From: Streptomyces flavochromogenes
GTDB taxonomy: Bacteria; Actinomycetota; Actinomycetes; Streptomycetales; Streptomycetaceae
Assembly (NCBI RefSeq): GCF_000717595.1
Contig: NZ_JNZO01000013.1
Location: forward strand, 124,001 to 188,000
Reading direction: 5' to 3'
DNA: 64,000 nucleotides
Shown: in pieces, positions 33,557-42,003 of the stretch
How positions within the stretch are numbered: the stretch's first letter is position 1
How the letters are laid out: the number at the start of each line of letters is the position of its first letter
Notes under the pieces: model-generated
Database searches by the model: none
What the model was told of the DNA's origin: nothing
Seen by the model: the letters and a program-made list of their open reading frames with translations, nothing else
Made by a program: the position numbers and the translations under genes

Positions 33557-34492
33557 TCAGGACGAACGGGCCGCCTTGTACAGGGCGGTGGCGACGGCGA
33601 GGTCCTCCCAGGCCATGCCCACGCTCTTGAACAGGCGCGGACGCCCGGCCGGCGGTTCCGCGCGACCGGCCACCAGGTCGGCGAGGTCGCCCGCGATGTG
33701 GTCGGGCCCGATCGCCCCCTCGGAGACCGGGACGAGCAGGTCGCCCGCCTCCCGCAGCGCGGCGGACCGCGCCTCAACGTAGACCGCGGACCGGACCACG
33801 AGCGCGGTGTCGGTCTCACGGGCGGTCGGCTCGTGCGAACCGACGGCGACGACGGTGGCGCCGGGTGACACCAGGGTCCCGTCGAAGAGCGCTTCCCGGG
33901 CCGTGGTGCAGCAGACGACGAGGTCGGCCTCGGCCACCTCGTCGGGCTTACCGGTGCGGGCGAGAACACCGAGGGTCCGCGCGTACCCGGCGAGGGCGCG
34001 CCCGCCGACCGGTTCGCGGGCGACGACGACGGCCTCGGCGACCTCGCGGACGGCGAGGACGGCCTCCAGATGACCGTACGCCTGGGGGCCCGCCCCGAAG
34101 AGGACGAGGCGCAGGGGGCGGTCGGCCGGTGTGAGGGAGCGGACGGCGAGGGCGGAGACGGCCGGCGTACGCAGCTCGGTGAGCGCCGCTCCGTCGAGGA
34201 GGGCGAGCGGCCGGAGGTCGGCGCCGTCGAGCAGGAGGTAGGAGCCGGTGATGCGGGGCAGCCCGCGCACCGGGTTGCCGGGGGCGACTCCGGCGACCTT
34301 GACCCCGGCGAAGGAACCGAAGGCCGCGGGCATCAGGAGGAGTTCGCCGGCGGGGACGGGCACGGCCGTGCGGGGAGGTCCTGCGTCGGGGTCGAGTCCG
34401 GCCCGCAGGACGTCGGCGAGGACGTCGGTCACCGCCCCGGGCCCCATGAGACGGGCCATCGTCGCGGCGTCGAGGAAGAGGGGCGTGGTCAC
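33557..34492 (-). CDS. Ornithine cyclodeaminase-family protein, probable 1-pyrroline-2-carboxylate reductase
   Basis: 311 aa, NAD(P)-binding mu-crystallin/ornithine-cyclodeaminase fold: N-terminal FLDAATMARLMGPGAVTDVL, LLMPAAFGSFAGVKVAGVAP, dinucleotide motif LVLFGAGPQAYGHLEAVLA and VVCCTTAREALFDG. In hydroxyproline clusters this family reduces 1-pyrroline-2-carboxylate to L-proline. Cotranscribed with a second proline-racemase-family gene (GTGA overlap), matching the known trans-3-hydroxyproline pair of dehydratase plus reductase. True ornithine cyclodeaminase activity is less likely in this context. Confidence 0.82.
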   Translation of the reverse strand: MTTPLFLDAATMARLMGPGAVTDVLADVLRAGLDPDAGPPRTAVPVPAGELLLMPAAFGSFAGVKVAGVAPGNPVRGLPRITGSYLLLDGADLRPLALLDGAALTELRTPAVSALAVRSLTPADRPLRLVLFGAGPQAYGHLEAVLAVREVAEAVVVAREPVGGRALAGYARTLGVLARTGKPDEVAEADLVVCCTTAREALFDGTLVSPGATVVAVGSHEPTARETDTALVVRSAVYVEARSAALREAGDLLVPVSEGAIGPDHIAGDLADLVAGRAEPPAGRPRLFKSVGMAWEDLAVATALYKAARSS

Positions 34493-35475
34493 AGGAGGAA
34501 TCCCGCTCCCAGCTCGTCGTCCGGGTCGAGGACGAAGGCGTGGGTGCCGGTGCGGTGGGTGGTTCCGCCGACCTCCGTGATCCCCGCGGCCAGGAGACGC
34601 CCCGTGAACACGGTCCCGACGACGGATTCGTGCCGCAGGGTGTCCCCGACGGCGAGACGCCCGTCGTCGCCGAGCAGGGCGAGGCGTGCGGAGGTGCCCG
34701 AGCCGCAGGGCGAGCGGTCGATCTGCCCGTCGGCGAAGACGGTGACGTTGCGCTGGTGGAGTCCGTCCGGGGTGTCCGGGAGCTCCTCGTACAGGATGAC
34801 GCCGTACACGTCGTGTGCGGGGAGCGCTGCGCGGATCTCCCGTCCGGCGCGGACGAGTTCGGGCAGGGCAGGGACGGAGACGTCGAGGCCGAGGTCGCGG
34901 GCGGCGACGGAGACGTAGAGGGCGCCGGAGTGGGCGAGGTCGGCGTCGACGGTGCCGAGGGTGGTGGTCACCTTGACGTCGCGGGCGACGACGCGGGTCG
35001 GGACGTTGCGGAAGGTGACGCCGGTGGTGCGTCCGCCCGTGCGGTGCACGGAGGCGGTGACGCGACCGGAGGGCACGTCGATCCGTACGGAGACGTCGCC
35101 GTCGTCCGGAGCCGGGACACGCCCCGTGTCGACGGCCCAGGCGCCGAGGGCCATCGTGCCGTGGCCGCAGGCGGTGGAGTAGCCGTCCTTGTGCCAGAAC
35201 AGCACGCCGAAGTGGGCGCCGTCGTCGTCGGGCGGCACGACGAAGCCGCCGTACATGCCCGCGTGTCCGCGTGGCTCCCGGGACAGCAGGCGGCGAAGGT
35301 CGTCGAGGGGGCCGGGGCGGGGGTCCGTGCCCGATCCGCCGGTCGTGAGGGCGGTGGCCCGGCGTTCGGCGACGGTGTCGCCGGGGATCGGGGGGAGGTC
35401 CTCGTCGACGATCCGGAAGGGTTCGCCGGCGGTGTGGTAGTCGGTGGTGCGGACCGTGTGCGGGGTGGTGCTCAC
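34489..35475 (-). CDS. Second proline-racemase-family enzyme, putative trans-3-hydroxyproline dehydratase
   Basis: 328 aa. Overall pattern (REPRGHAGMYGGFVV, LFWHKDGYSTACGHGTMALG, FRNVPTRVV) resembles trans-3-hydroxy-L-proline dehydratases. However, both catalytic positions are Cys (Cys103 in ACGHG, Cys257 in DRSPCGSG); characterised dehydratases mostly have Thr at the second site, so epimerase or racemase activity is also possible. Pairing with a pyrroline-2-carboxylate-type reductase gene argues for the dehydratase. GTG start with GGAGG nine bases upstream. Confidence 0.78.
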   Translation of the reverse strand: MSTTPHTVRTTDYHTAGEPFRIVDEDLPPIPGDTVAERRATALTTGGSGTDPRPGPLDDLRRLLSREPRGHAGMYGGFVVPPDDDGAHFGVLFWHKDGYSTACGHGTMALGAWAVDTGRVPAPDDGDVSVRIDVPSGRVTASVHRTGGRTTGVTFRNVPTRVVARDVKVTTTLGTVDADLAHSGALYVSVAARDLGLDVSVPALPELVRAGREIRAALPAHDVYGVILYEELPDTPDGLHQRNVTVFADGQIDRSPCGSGTSARLALLGDDGRLAVGDTLRHESVVGTVFTGRLLAAGITEVGGTTHRTGTHAFVLDPDDELGAGFLL

Positions 35476-35512
35476 GAAGTACGGCCTCCGGGAGGGGATT
35501 CAGGGATGTGCA

Positions 35513-35548
35513 CCGGGCCGGCCCCTCCCCGTGGAGGGACCGGCCCGG
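35513..35548 (-). terminator. Intra-operon hairpin after the collagenase gene
   Basis: Stem CCGGGCCGG/CCGGCCCGG plus CCCTCC/GGAGGG with one mismatch and loop CCGT, in the 83-base gap between collagenase and the racemase-family gene. Could be a partial terminator that lowers expression of the two downstream enzymes or stabilises the collagenase message. Confidence 0.6.
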
Positions 35549-35558
35549 ACCGGGTGGG

Positions 35559-37919
35559 TCAGCTGCGGAGGGGGCCCTCACAGCTGAAGCTCGACGTGCC
35601 GGCGACCCTGGTGGACCAGATGTCGATCGGTCCGAAGGAGCAGTTCATGTCGGCCAGGTTGTTCGAGGCGGCGCCCGCGCGGTCGAGGATGAAGTAGTCG
35701 ACCGTCTCGGACATGTCCTTGAAGTTCTGGTCGGCGCTGCCCGAGTTGGACAGGTTGGCGGTGATCCGGCCGGTGCAGAGGAACCGGCGCTTGCCGGGCT
35801 CGCCGTTCTCGACGCAGTCGGGGGTGTTGTAGGTGGCGGTGGCGAAGGTGGACTTCACCGTGGCCAGGGCCGCGTCGCGCAGCTGGGCGTTGGGGGTGAA
35901 CGTGGTGTTGGGGACGAACAGCGTGTCGACCTGGGCGATCTGGGTGTCGAGGAAGCGGTCGTAGTCGCGCTGGAGGTTCGTGTCGGAGCCGAGGCGGGCG
36001 CGCCAGGCGTCGTACGCGGCGACGTCGTTGTTCCGCAGGTGGGTGTACATCTCGCGGATCAGGGAGGGCTTCTCGTTCCAGAGGAACTCGAAGAACGTTC
36101 CGGCGTAGTTGTAGAAGCGGAAGCCGTCGCCGGCGTAGGTGGCGTTGAGGATCTGCCGGAGGTTCATCCGGGGGCCGCCGCCCGCCGTGTCGTTGATGAC
36201 GCCGCGGACCAGGGACTTGCGGACCTTGATGCCGTCGCTGCGGGTGGCGCCGTCGAAGAACTCGGCGGTGCCCTCGTCCATGAAGGTCGTGCGGTCGCCC
36301 TGGTACCAGGGGCCCTCGCCGAAGAAGCCGGGTACCGCGTAGCGGCCGTTGAGGTAGTGGGTGTACTCGTGGCGGAAGAGTTCTTCGAGCGTCAGCGACG
36401 AGTCCTGTGGGACTCGGCGCTGGTAGGTGTAGAAGGTGGCGCCGCGCTCGATGTAGATGCCGCCGTTGTTGGTGTCCATCCCGGTCAGGATGGGGTGGTA
36501 GTTCTCGTAGTCGGCCCGCGAGCCGTACAGGACGATGGTGAGGGTGGTGTTGGGGTCGCCGGCGAGCGGCGTCTCGGTGCCGACCACGCGGTGGAACTGC
36601 GCCTTGACCTGCTTGCTCGCGTAGTAGAGCTGGTCGACGGTGGCCCGGTCGAGGCCGGTGCGGACCTTGATCGCGCCGTTGTCGTAGGTGTACGTGTAGG
36701 GGAAGATCTGCGCTTCGATGTCCGCCTTGCAGACGCCGTACGGCTTGCACGCGTCGAAGTAGTTGAGCCAGGAGACGATTTTCGCCCACTGCTGGCTGCC
36801 GCGGCCGAAGGTGGTGACCACCTGGCCGAGCAGGCCGCCGAGTTCGGCGGTGATCGCCGTCCGCAGGCTGGGGATCTCGCCGAAACGGCCGTACTCTCCG
36901 AGGGCGTCGCGGGCGACCCAGTCGTTGGCGGTGCCCTTCAGGTGGCCGTACCCGGCGAAGGCCTTGAAGACGGCGCGGTACGCCGGGTCGGCGGCTGCCG
37001 CGGCCTGGAAGGCGGCGTCCTGGTTGCCCGGGTAGACGCCCAGGTAGTTGACGGAGAGCGCGGCGAGCGCGGCCCCCGCCCAGGACGGGTCGAGGTGGGT
37101 GGCGGTGTGCGAGGGGTCCATGGTGGCGAGGACCCGCTTGATCAGACCGAGCTGGTGCTGCCGGAGTCCGGGGGCGCTGGCCGCGTAGAGGGCTTCGCGC
37201 AGGGTGAGGGCGTTGCTCTTCGTGACGTCGAAGGTGCGGGCGGCGTTGCCGAAGTCGGCGACGGCCTGGTGGACGGCGTTCACGGTGGGCGCGTCGGTGG
37301 TGTCGATCTCGTCGCGGGAGTAGTCGTGGTACGCGACGGCGTGCAGGTAGGTGAACATCTCCTCCAGGTGGGAGGAGTTGCGGCCGTCGTGGGCGGCGGC
37401 CAGGCCGGATATCCGGCGGGCGACGGCCTGCACGTGGGCGTCGGACATGACGGGCGCGAGCCGGGCGTCCCAGGTCCAGATGAGTCCGCGCAGACAGTCG
37501 TCGGCGAGGACAGCGGGGTCGGCGAGGAAGTCGGCGAACTGCTCGGGGCCGAGCCCGGTGATCCCGTCGAGCGTGCAGGGAACGCCGGCGGCGGTCGTCT
37601 TGGTGCCGGCCGAGAAGGTCCGTGCGGCGGTGGCGGTGGCCGGGGCACGGCCGGGGACGCGCCCGGCCGCGAGGCTGCCGGGGGCGGGCGCGGGTCCGAA
37701 GGTCTTGCGGGGAGCGGTGGCGAGGCGCTCCACCTCGTCGAACGGGTTGGTTCCGTGGTCGGCCCGCGGCGCCGGAGCGCCGGTCGACGCGGCGGGGACA
37801 GCGGTGGTGCGGGCGTCCGTGTCGGCCGCGGAGGCCCCGGTCTGACCCGAGGAGGCCAGGAGGGTCACAGCGACGGCGGAGGTGAGCAGGGACGAACGCA
37901 CACGTCTGTGGATGGACAA
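35559..37919 (-). CDS. Secreted M9-family collagenase
   Basis: 786 aa secreted metalloprotease. Signal peptide at the N-terminus (RSSLLTSAVAVTLLASSGQT, cleavage near ASA), an M9 activator-like helical region (about 110-400), then the gluzincin site: His517 and His521 in FRHEYTHYLNGRY and the third zinc ligand Glu549 in FMDEGTAEFFDG. After the peptidase unit there is one C-terminal domain with two Cys pairs, but no obvious tandem PKD or collagen-binding repeats as in clostridial enzymes. TTG start (37919) with GGAG five bases upstream; GTG at 37901 is possible. First gene of the third collagen operon, driven by P3. Confidence 0.92.
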   Translation of the reverse strand: MSIHRRVRSSLLTSAVAVTLLASSGQTGASAADTDARTTAVPAASTGAPAPRADHGTNPFDEVERLATAPRKTFGPAPAPGSLAAGRVPGRAPATATAARTFSAGTKTTAAGVPCTLDGITGLGPEQFADFLADPAVLADDCLRGLIWTWDARLAPVMSDAHVQAVARRISGLAAAHDGRNSSHLEEMFTYLHAVAYHDYSRDEIDTTDAPTVNAVHQAVADFGNAARTFDVTKSNALTLREALYAASAPGLRQHQLGLIKRVLATMDPSHTATHLDPSWAGAALAALSVNYLGVYPGNQDAAFQAAAAADPAYRAVFKAFAGYGHLKGTANDWVARDALGEYGRFGEIPSLRTAITAELGGLLGQVVTTFGRGSQQWAKIVSWLNYFDACKPYGVCKADIEAQIFPYTYTYDNGAIKVRTGLDRATVDQLYYASKQVKAQFHRVVGTETPLAGDPNTTLTIVLYGSRADYENYHPILTGMDTNNGGIYIERGATFYTYQRRVPQDSSLTLEELFRHEYTHYLNGRYAVPGFFGEGPWYQGDRTTFMDEGTAEFFDGATRSDGIKVRKSLVRGVINDTAGGGPRMNLRQILNATYAGDGFRFYNYAGTFFEFLWNEKPSLIREMYTHLRNNDVAAYDAWRARLGSDTNLQRDYDRFLDTQIAQVDTLFVPNTTFTPNAQLRDAALATVKSTFATATYNTPDCVENGEPGKRRFLCTGRITANLSNSGSADQNFKDMSETVDYFILDRAGAASNNLADMNCSFGPIDIWSTRVAGTSSFSCEGPLRS

Positions 37920-38020
37920 CAGAACTCCATGAGTGGTGGGGGAACGTCAATGGGGATGTGACGAGAACTGTTGTGGTGCGCACGGTGTTTGACGAAGGTT
38001 CATCAAGCCGTGTGCGGTGT

Positions 38021-38049
38021 AACATAGTAATGTGAAATTGCACTGACAA
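38021..38049 (-). promoter_or_regulatory. Promoter-operator P3 of the collagenase operon
   Basis: On the minus strand: -35 TTGTCA (38044-38049), 17-base spacer, -10 TATGTT (38021-38026). The spacer holds ATTTCACATT (as AATGTGAAAT at 38029-38038 on the plus strand). Hexamers, spacer length and almost all spacer bases equal P2. Predicted leader about 95 bases. Confidence 0.7.
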
Positions 38050-38175
38050 CCCCTCTGCGGCCATGAGTTACCCGAGGTTGCCGCCGGCCGGCCCGGCGGA
38101 GGAACCGATCCCCCGCATCCTGCGTGACCTCTTGACGTGGTGTCGGCTGGTGGCGAGGGAAGCGGAGACGACCGG

Positions 38176-38748
38176 ATGCGGGCTCGAACGATGGTGAACG
38201 CGGCGGTGGCGGCCTGCGTGGCTCTGGTGGCGTGTGCGTGCGGTCCGGAGCAGACGAAGGAGGACGCGGGCGCGAAGCCTTCACCGCCGGCCGCGTCCGC
38301 ATCCGGGTCGACGCGGGCCGAAGAGCCGCAGGCCACACCGACCGCGATCGCTCGGACCGGGAAGCCGTCGGCTGTCCCGACCGGCGAGCTGCCCTCCGCC
38401 AGGACGAAGGAGGGCGCGATCCGGCGCTACGAGCAGTACCTCCACGCCCTCGGCCACGAGGACATCGACACGGTCTGTGACGTGGCCGGGCCCGCCGCCG
38501 AGCAGGCGGAGAACCAGGGATTCGGCCCGTGCACGTCGACGTACACCGCCGTCTTCCAGATGATCTCGCCCGCGCAGAAGAAGGCCCTGCAGACCGCGAC
38601 GGTCGACCCGCAGCGCGTCGCCGTCCGCACGCCCGGAAAGATCGAGATGCCGGTCGAGGCGGTCAGGTCATCCGCCACCTTCTCCGAGAGCGACCTCGGC
38701 AACTACACCCTGGAGTACCTCAGGGACGACTGGTACATCACCGACTGA
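38176..38748 (+). CDS. Putative lipoprotein, hypothetical
   Basis: 190 aa, exported lipoprotein candidate: MRARTMVNAAVAACVALVAC with lipobox LVAC, then a Pro/Ser/Ala-rich linker of about 50 residues and a compact domain (KEGAIRRYEQYLHALGHEDI, FSESDLGNYTLEYLRDDWYI) with NTF2-like style and two Cys (TVCDVAG, FGPCTST). ATG 38176 has GGAG eight bases upstream. Function unknown. It starts 127 bases from P3 of the collagenase operon but on the other strand and is probably unrelated. Confidence 0.7.
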   Translation: MRARTMVNAAVAACVALVACACGPEQTKEDAGAKPSPPAASASGSTRAEEPQATPTAIARTGKPSAVPTGELPSARTKEGAIRRYEQYLHALGHEDIDTVCDVAGPAAEQAENQGFGPCTSTYTAVFQMISPAQKKALQTATVDPQRVAVRTPGKIEMPVEAVRSSATFSESDLGNYTLEYLRDDWYITD

Positions 38749-39849
38749 CCCCGAAGCCCGTCCTGCGCGGCCCCGCGCGCCGGGCCTGGCGAGGCGTCGG
38801 GCGCTACGCCCTGCCGAAGCGGCGCCAGAATCCGGAGCGCTTCTCCTGGGGTGCGCTCCCCGGGGGCGGACTTCCAGTGACCAGTCGCCCGCTCCTTCGA
38901 CGACCCCCACGAGCAGGGGCCCCTCCGGCAGCGCGCGCGTGCCCTTCGGGCTCCGGCCGGACTCGCTCGCCAGGGCGACCGGGAACGGCGCGGGGGCATC
39001 GGGGCGACGCGGCTCGTACCCCCTGACCCGCAGGGACCCTGTCGCCTCCGCCGGACGCAGACGGGTGACCAGCTCACCGGCGGGCCCGGTGTGCAGCAGC
39101 ACCTCGGAGCCCCTGCCGGTAGCCGCCTCGCCGAGCCGGCGCACCGTGGTCACGGGTCGGATCACGATCGTCCACTCGTCGTGGTCGTCGCAGCTGACGC
39201 GGAAGCGCAGCGGGTACAGGTTGTCGCACCACATCGCCCGCCGCTCGAACCGCTGGGAGGTGTCCGAGTCACCGAGGCCGCAGGCCTCCCTGCCGTTCCA
39301 GTCGATGGAGTCCAGGCCGAAGAAACCCTTGCCGGTCCGGGCGAATTCGACCAGGACATAGCCGGGCGGTGGGGTCGTGTCCATGGCGAACTTGGCACTG
39401 CCCCGGCCGCTCCAGACGATGTCGTCGAACTCCCCCCCGAGGATCCCCGCGGCGGCGACCGCCTCGGGCGACGGGGCCGGCGAGGGGACCACCGGGATCG
39501 CGCCCGGCCCACGGGACGGGGTCCGGGGCGAGCTCCGGACCGAAGGCCGGCTCGGGGCCCGGGCTCCGGTCTGCGCCTCGGGCGAGGCCTGCGCGAAGGC
39601 ACGCGGTGCGTACGAGCCCGCGCCGTACGCCCCGGCCTCACCCTTCGTCAGCTCCGAGCCGCCGCCGCGCGGGCCATCGGCGCTCACGGGCCGGCCAAGC
39701 TCACACTGGCGCTCGTCGTCGCCGAGGCCGGAGTCGCCCCGGCGACGCTTTCGCAACGCTTCGGGTCGAAACGGGGCCTCCTCCTGGCGTTCGCCACGCA
39801 GGCCGCCGCGGGCGCGGCCGTCCCCTACGAGAGGGCGCGGGCCGCACAC
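38668..39849 (-). pseudogene. Hypothetical protein, probably 5'-truncated remnant
   Basis: Not named. The credible protein part spans roughly 38800-39640 and reads as one beta-rich domain (SGRGSAKFAMDTTPPPGYVL, ERRAMWCDNLYPLRFRVSCD, LHTGPAGELVTRL, LVGVVEGAGDWSLEVRP). Upstream of it there is no start codon with ribosome site, and the frame then runs antisense through a TetR fragment; downstream it runs into the lipoprotein gene on the other strand, suggesting that both ends are damaged. A GTG at 39687 is the only nearby start. It borders a visibly recombined zone. Confidence 0.5.
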
Positions 39850-39962
39850 GACTCACCCCTCGTGGCGCTGCACGCCGTCGCCGACGAGTTCGTCGGCCAC
39901 ATGTCGCCCGCTGAGGAGATGGCGAATCACCTCAGCATGCTCCAACTCGACCTTTCGGACCT
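39634..39962 (+). pseudogene. TetR-family regulator fragment
   Basis: Frame translates as a TetR N-terminal domain: AHGPAKLTLALVVAEAGVAP, ATLSQRFGSKRGLLLAFATQ, HAVADEFVGHMSPAEEMANH. There is no start codon before the helix-turn-helix, and after LQLDLSDL the reading changes frame directly into a dihydrofolate-reductase-like sequence. The whole C-terminal ligand domain is missing. Confidence 0.75.
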
Positions 39963-40379
39963 GGCTTCTTCGAGTTCCTCGACTCGATCGACACCGTGAT
40001 CATGGGCCGGAACACCCACGACAAGGTCATCGGCTTCGGCGAGGAGAACTGGCACTACGGCGAACGTCACGTCGGCGTCCTGAGCACGACCCTCCCCGAG
40101 GACGCCGACCCGCGCATCACCGTCTACCGGGACATCGACAGCCTCGTCGCCGACCTCGACAAGCGCGGGAGCGAGCACGTCTACCCCGACGGCGGACGTC
40201 TCGTCCAGAGCTTCATCCACGCCGGACGCGTCGACAGGTTCGTCATCAGCGTCGCCCCCGTCCTGAACGGCGCCGGCCACCGGCTCTTCGGAGAGCTGGT
40301 GCAGGACGTCCCGCTGCGCCTGGACTCGGTGGCCGACATCGGCGGTTTCGCTCAACTGCGCTACACCGTGGAGAAGTAG
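39963..40379 (+). pseudogene. Dihydrofolate reductase-family (RibD C-terminal) fragment
   Basis: Residues GFFEFLDSIDTVIMGRNTHD onward match the middle and end of RibD-C/DHFR-like proteins (KRGSEHVYPDGGRLVQSFIH, FVISVAPVLNGAGHRLFG). About 40-45 N-terminal residues that normally carry the first strand and substrate loop are absent, replaced by the TetR fragment in another frame. A GTG at 39996 could start a short product, but it would lack the cofactor-fold beginning. Confidence 0.75.
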
Positions 40380-40482
40380 TGACGCCGCGGGGACGACCGA
40401 CCGCGCGCCGCGAGACCGGGCGGGGAGAGAGGGGAGGTGCCATGACCGTACGGGCCACCGCGATCACGGAGCCTCCGAAGGC

Positions 40483-40502
40483 CCAGGGGGCCGAACCCCT
40501 GG
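40483..40502. terminator. Hairpin between convergent genes
   Basis: CCAGGGG/CCCCTGG stem with a six-base loop, just beyond the stop of the minus-strand MFS gene (40510) and after the reductase fragment. Confidence 0.5.
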
Positions 40503-40509
40503 AGGCGGC

Positions 40510-41910
40510 CTAGCGCGAACGGGCAGGTCGGGAATCTGCGGTGCGGGCCGCGAGGAAGAGGAAGAGTCCGCACCCCGACACGAGCAGCCAGCCCGGACGG
40601 GTCGCGGCGGCGAGGTCGGCATGGCCCACACCCGCGACCAGGCCGCCGGCGACGGCGATGCCGACCGCCGCGCCGACCTGGCGCGCGGTGGAGGTGATCG
40701 CCCCCGCCACTCCGGCCCGGGACGGCGGCAGTCCGCTGACCGCGGTGTTGGTCAGGGGGGCGTTGGCGAAGCCGAACCCGGTGCCGATCAGCAGGAAGGC
40801 GAGGAGGATCGACGACGCGCTCGTGTCCCGGTCCAGGTTCACCAGGCACAGGCCGCCGGTCGTGATGAACCCGCCCGCGAGGATCAGTGGACGCCGGGGC
40901 CCGAAGCGCCCCACCAGGGCGCCGGACCAGGGTGCGCACAGAGTGGCCCCGAGAGCCATGGGAAGGGTCACGGCGCCGGTCTCCAGCGCTGTCCAGCCAC
41001 GGACGTGATGGAGGTAGAGGGTGTTGAGCAGCAGGGTCGCGTTCAGCGCGACGAACACCGCCGTCGCGCCCAGGACCGCCGTGACGAACGGCGCACGGCG
41101 GAAGAGCCCGAGCTCCGTCAGGGGCTCCTCTCGGCGCCGCTCGACCAGGACGAAGCCGGCCGCGGCAGCCGCGGTGCCGACGTAACCGACGAGGGCCGCG
41201 GTCGATGTCCAGCCGAGGTGGGGTCCTTCGATGAGGACGCCGACGAAGAGACAGAGGAGCACGGTCAGCAGTACCTGGCCGGGCAGGTCGAGGCGTCGGG
41301 TGCGCTCGCCCCGGGACTCCGGCACGAACACGGCGACCAGGACGAGAGCGGCCACGACCACCGGCACGTTGATCCAGAACACCGAGCGCCAGCCGAACGC
41401 GGCGATGAGCGCCCCGCCGGTGACCGGGCCCGCCGCCATGCTGAGCCCGAACACCGAGGCCCACACCCCGATCGCGCGTGCCCGTTCCCGCGGGTCGGGC
41501 ATGGCGTTGACCACGATCGCCAGGGCCACCGGGCTCAGCATCGAGGCCCCGATCCCCTGGACGGCACGGGCGGCGACGAGTGCGCCGACGGATGGGGCGA
41601 GGGCGCAGGCGAGCGAGGCCAGGCCGAAGACGATCAGCCCGCACCGGAACACCCGGCGGCGCCCGAGGCGATCCGCGAGGGCGCCCGAGACGACGAGCAG
41701 ACTGGCCATCACCACGGTGTAGGCGTCGACGACCCATGCGAGGCCGCGGGTGCCCACATCGAGGCCCCGCCCGATCTCGGGCAGCCCCACGTTGACGATG
41801 GTGGTGTCGACACCGACCAGGAACATGCTGAGCGCGCAGACCGCAAGCACCGTCCAGCGCTTGCGGGGGCTCGGCGGGGAGGGCGGAGCGGCCAGGGATT
41901 TCGTGAGCAC
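40510..41910 (-). CDS. MFS exporter, DHA2 (EmrB/QacA) family
   Basis: 466 aa with 14 predicted helices, typical of drug:H+ antiporters. Motifs: TTIVNVGLPEIGRGL in helix 1, motif A GALADRLGRRRVFRCGL, and antiporter motif C region GPVTGGALIAAFGWRSVFWI. GTG start with GAAGGG eight bases upstream. Divergent from the XRE-cupin regulator at 42004; the palindrome 41979-41995 lies between them. Substrate unknown. Confidence 0.9.
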   Translation of the reverse strand: MLTKSLAAPPSPPSPRKRWTVLAVCALSMFLVGVDTTIVNVGLPEIGRGLDVGTRGLAWVVDAYTVVMASLLVVSGALADRLGRRRVFRCGLIVFGLASLACALAPSVGALVAARAVQGIGASMLSPVALAIVVNAMPDPRERARAIGVWASVFGLSMAAGPVTGGALIAAFGWRSVFWINVPVVVAALVLVAVFVPESRGERTRRLDLPGQVLLTVLLCLFVGVLIEGPHLGWTSTAALVGYVGTAAAAAGFVLVERRREEPLTELGLFRRAPFVTAVLGATAVFVALNATLLLNTLYLHHVRGWTALETGAVTLPMALGATLCAPWSGALVGRFGPRRPLILAGGFITTGGLCLVNLDRDTSASSILLAFLLIGTGFGFANAPLTNTAVSGLPPSRAGVAGAITSTARQVGAAVGIAVAGGLVAGVGHADLAAATRPGWLLVSGCGLFLFLAARTADSRPARSR

Positions 41911-41978
41911 GGTGGGACCCTTCGACGAGATCGGACGCCGCCCACACTCCGGCGAGCCGGGGGCCGCGGACCATGAAA

Positions 41979-41995
41979 TTTGCGGAGACCGCAAA
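41979..41995. promoter_or_regulatory. Operator-like palindrome of the XRE-cupin regulator
   Basis: TTTGCGG-AGA-CCGCAAA, perfect 7-bp arms, in the divergent gap. It overlaps the candidate -10 CAAAAT (41992-41997) of the regulator, whose ATG is seven bases further on, suggesting autorepression and a leaderless message. Confidence 0.6.
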
Positions 41996-42003
41996 ATGGC
42001 GGC

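Noticed and set aside
35508..37961. 817-codon plus-strand frame opposite the collagenase
   Set aside because: Gly/Val/Glu-rich shadow frame; the minus strand carries the zinc-site motif and signal peptide.
40442..40513. 23-codon open frame with a good GGGGAGG site
   Set aside because: It overlaps a terminator-like hairpin and the MFS stop, and has no recognisable features; kept as a curiosity only.
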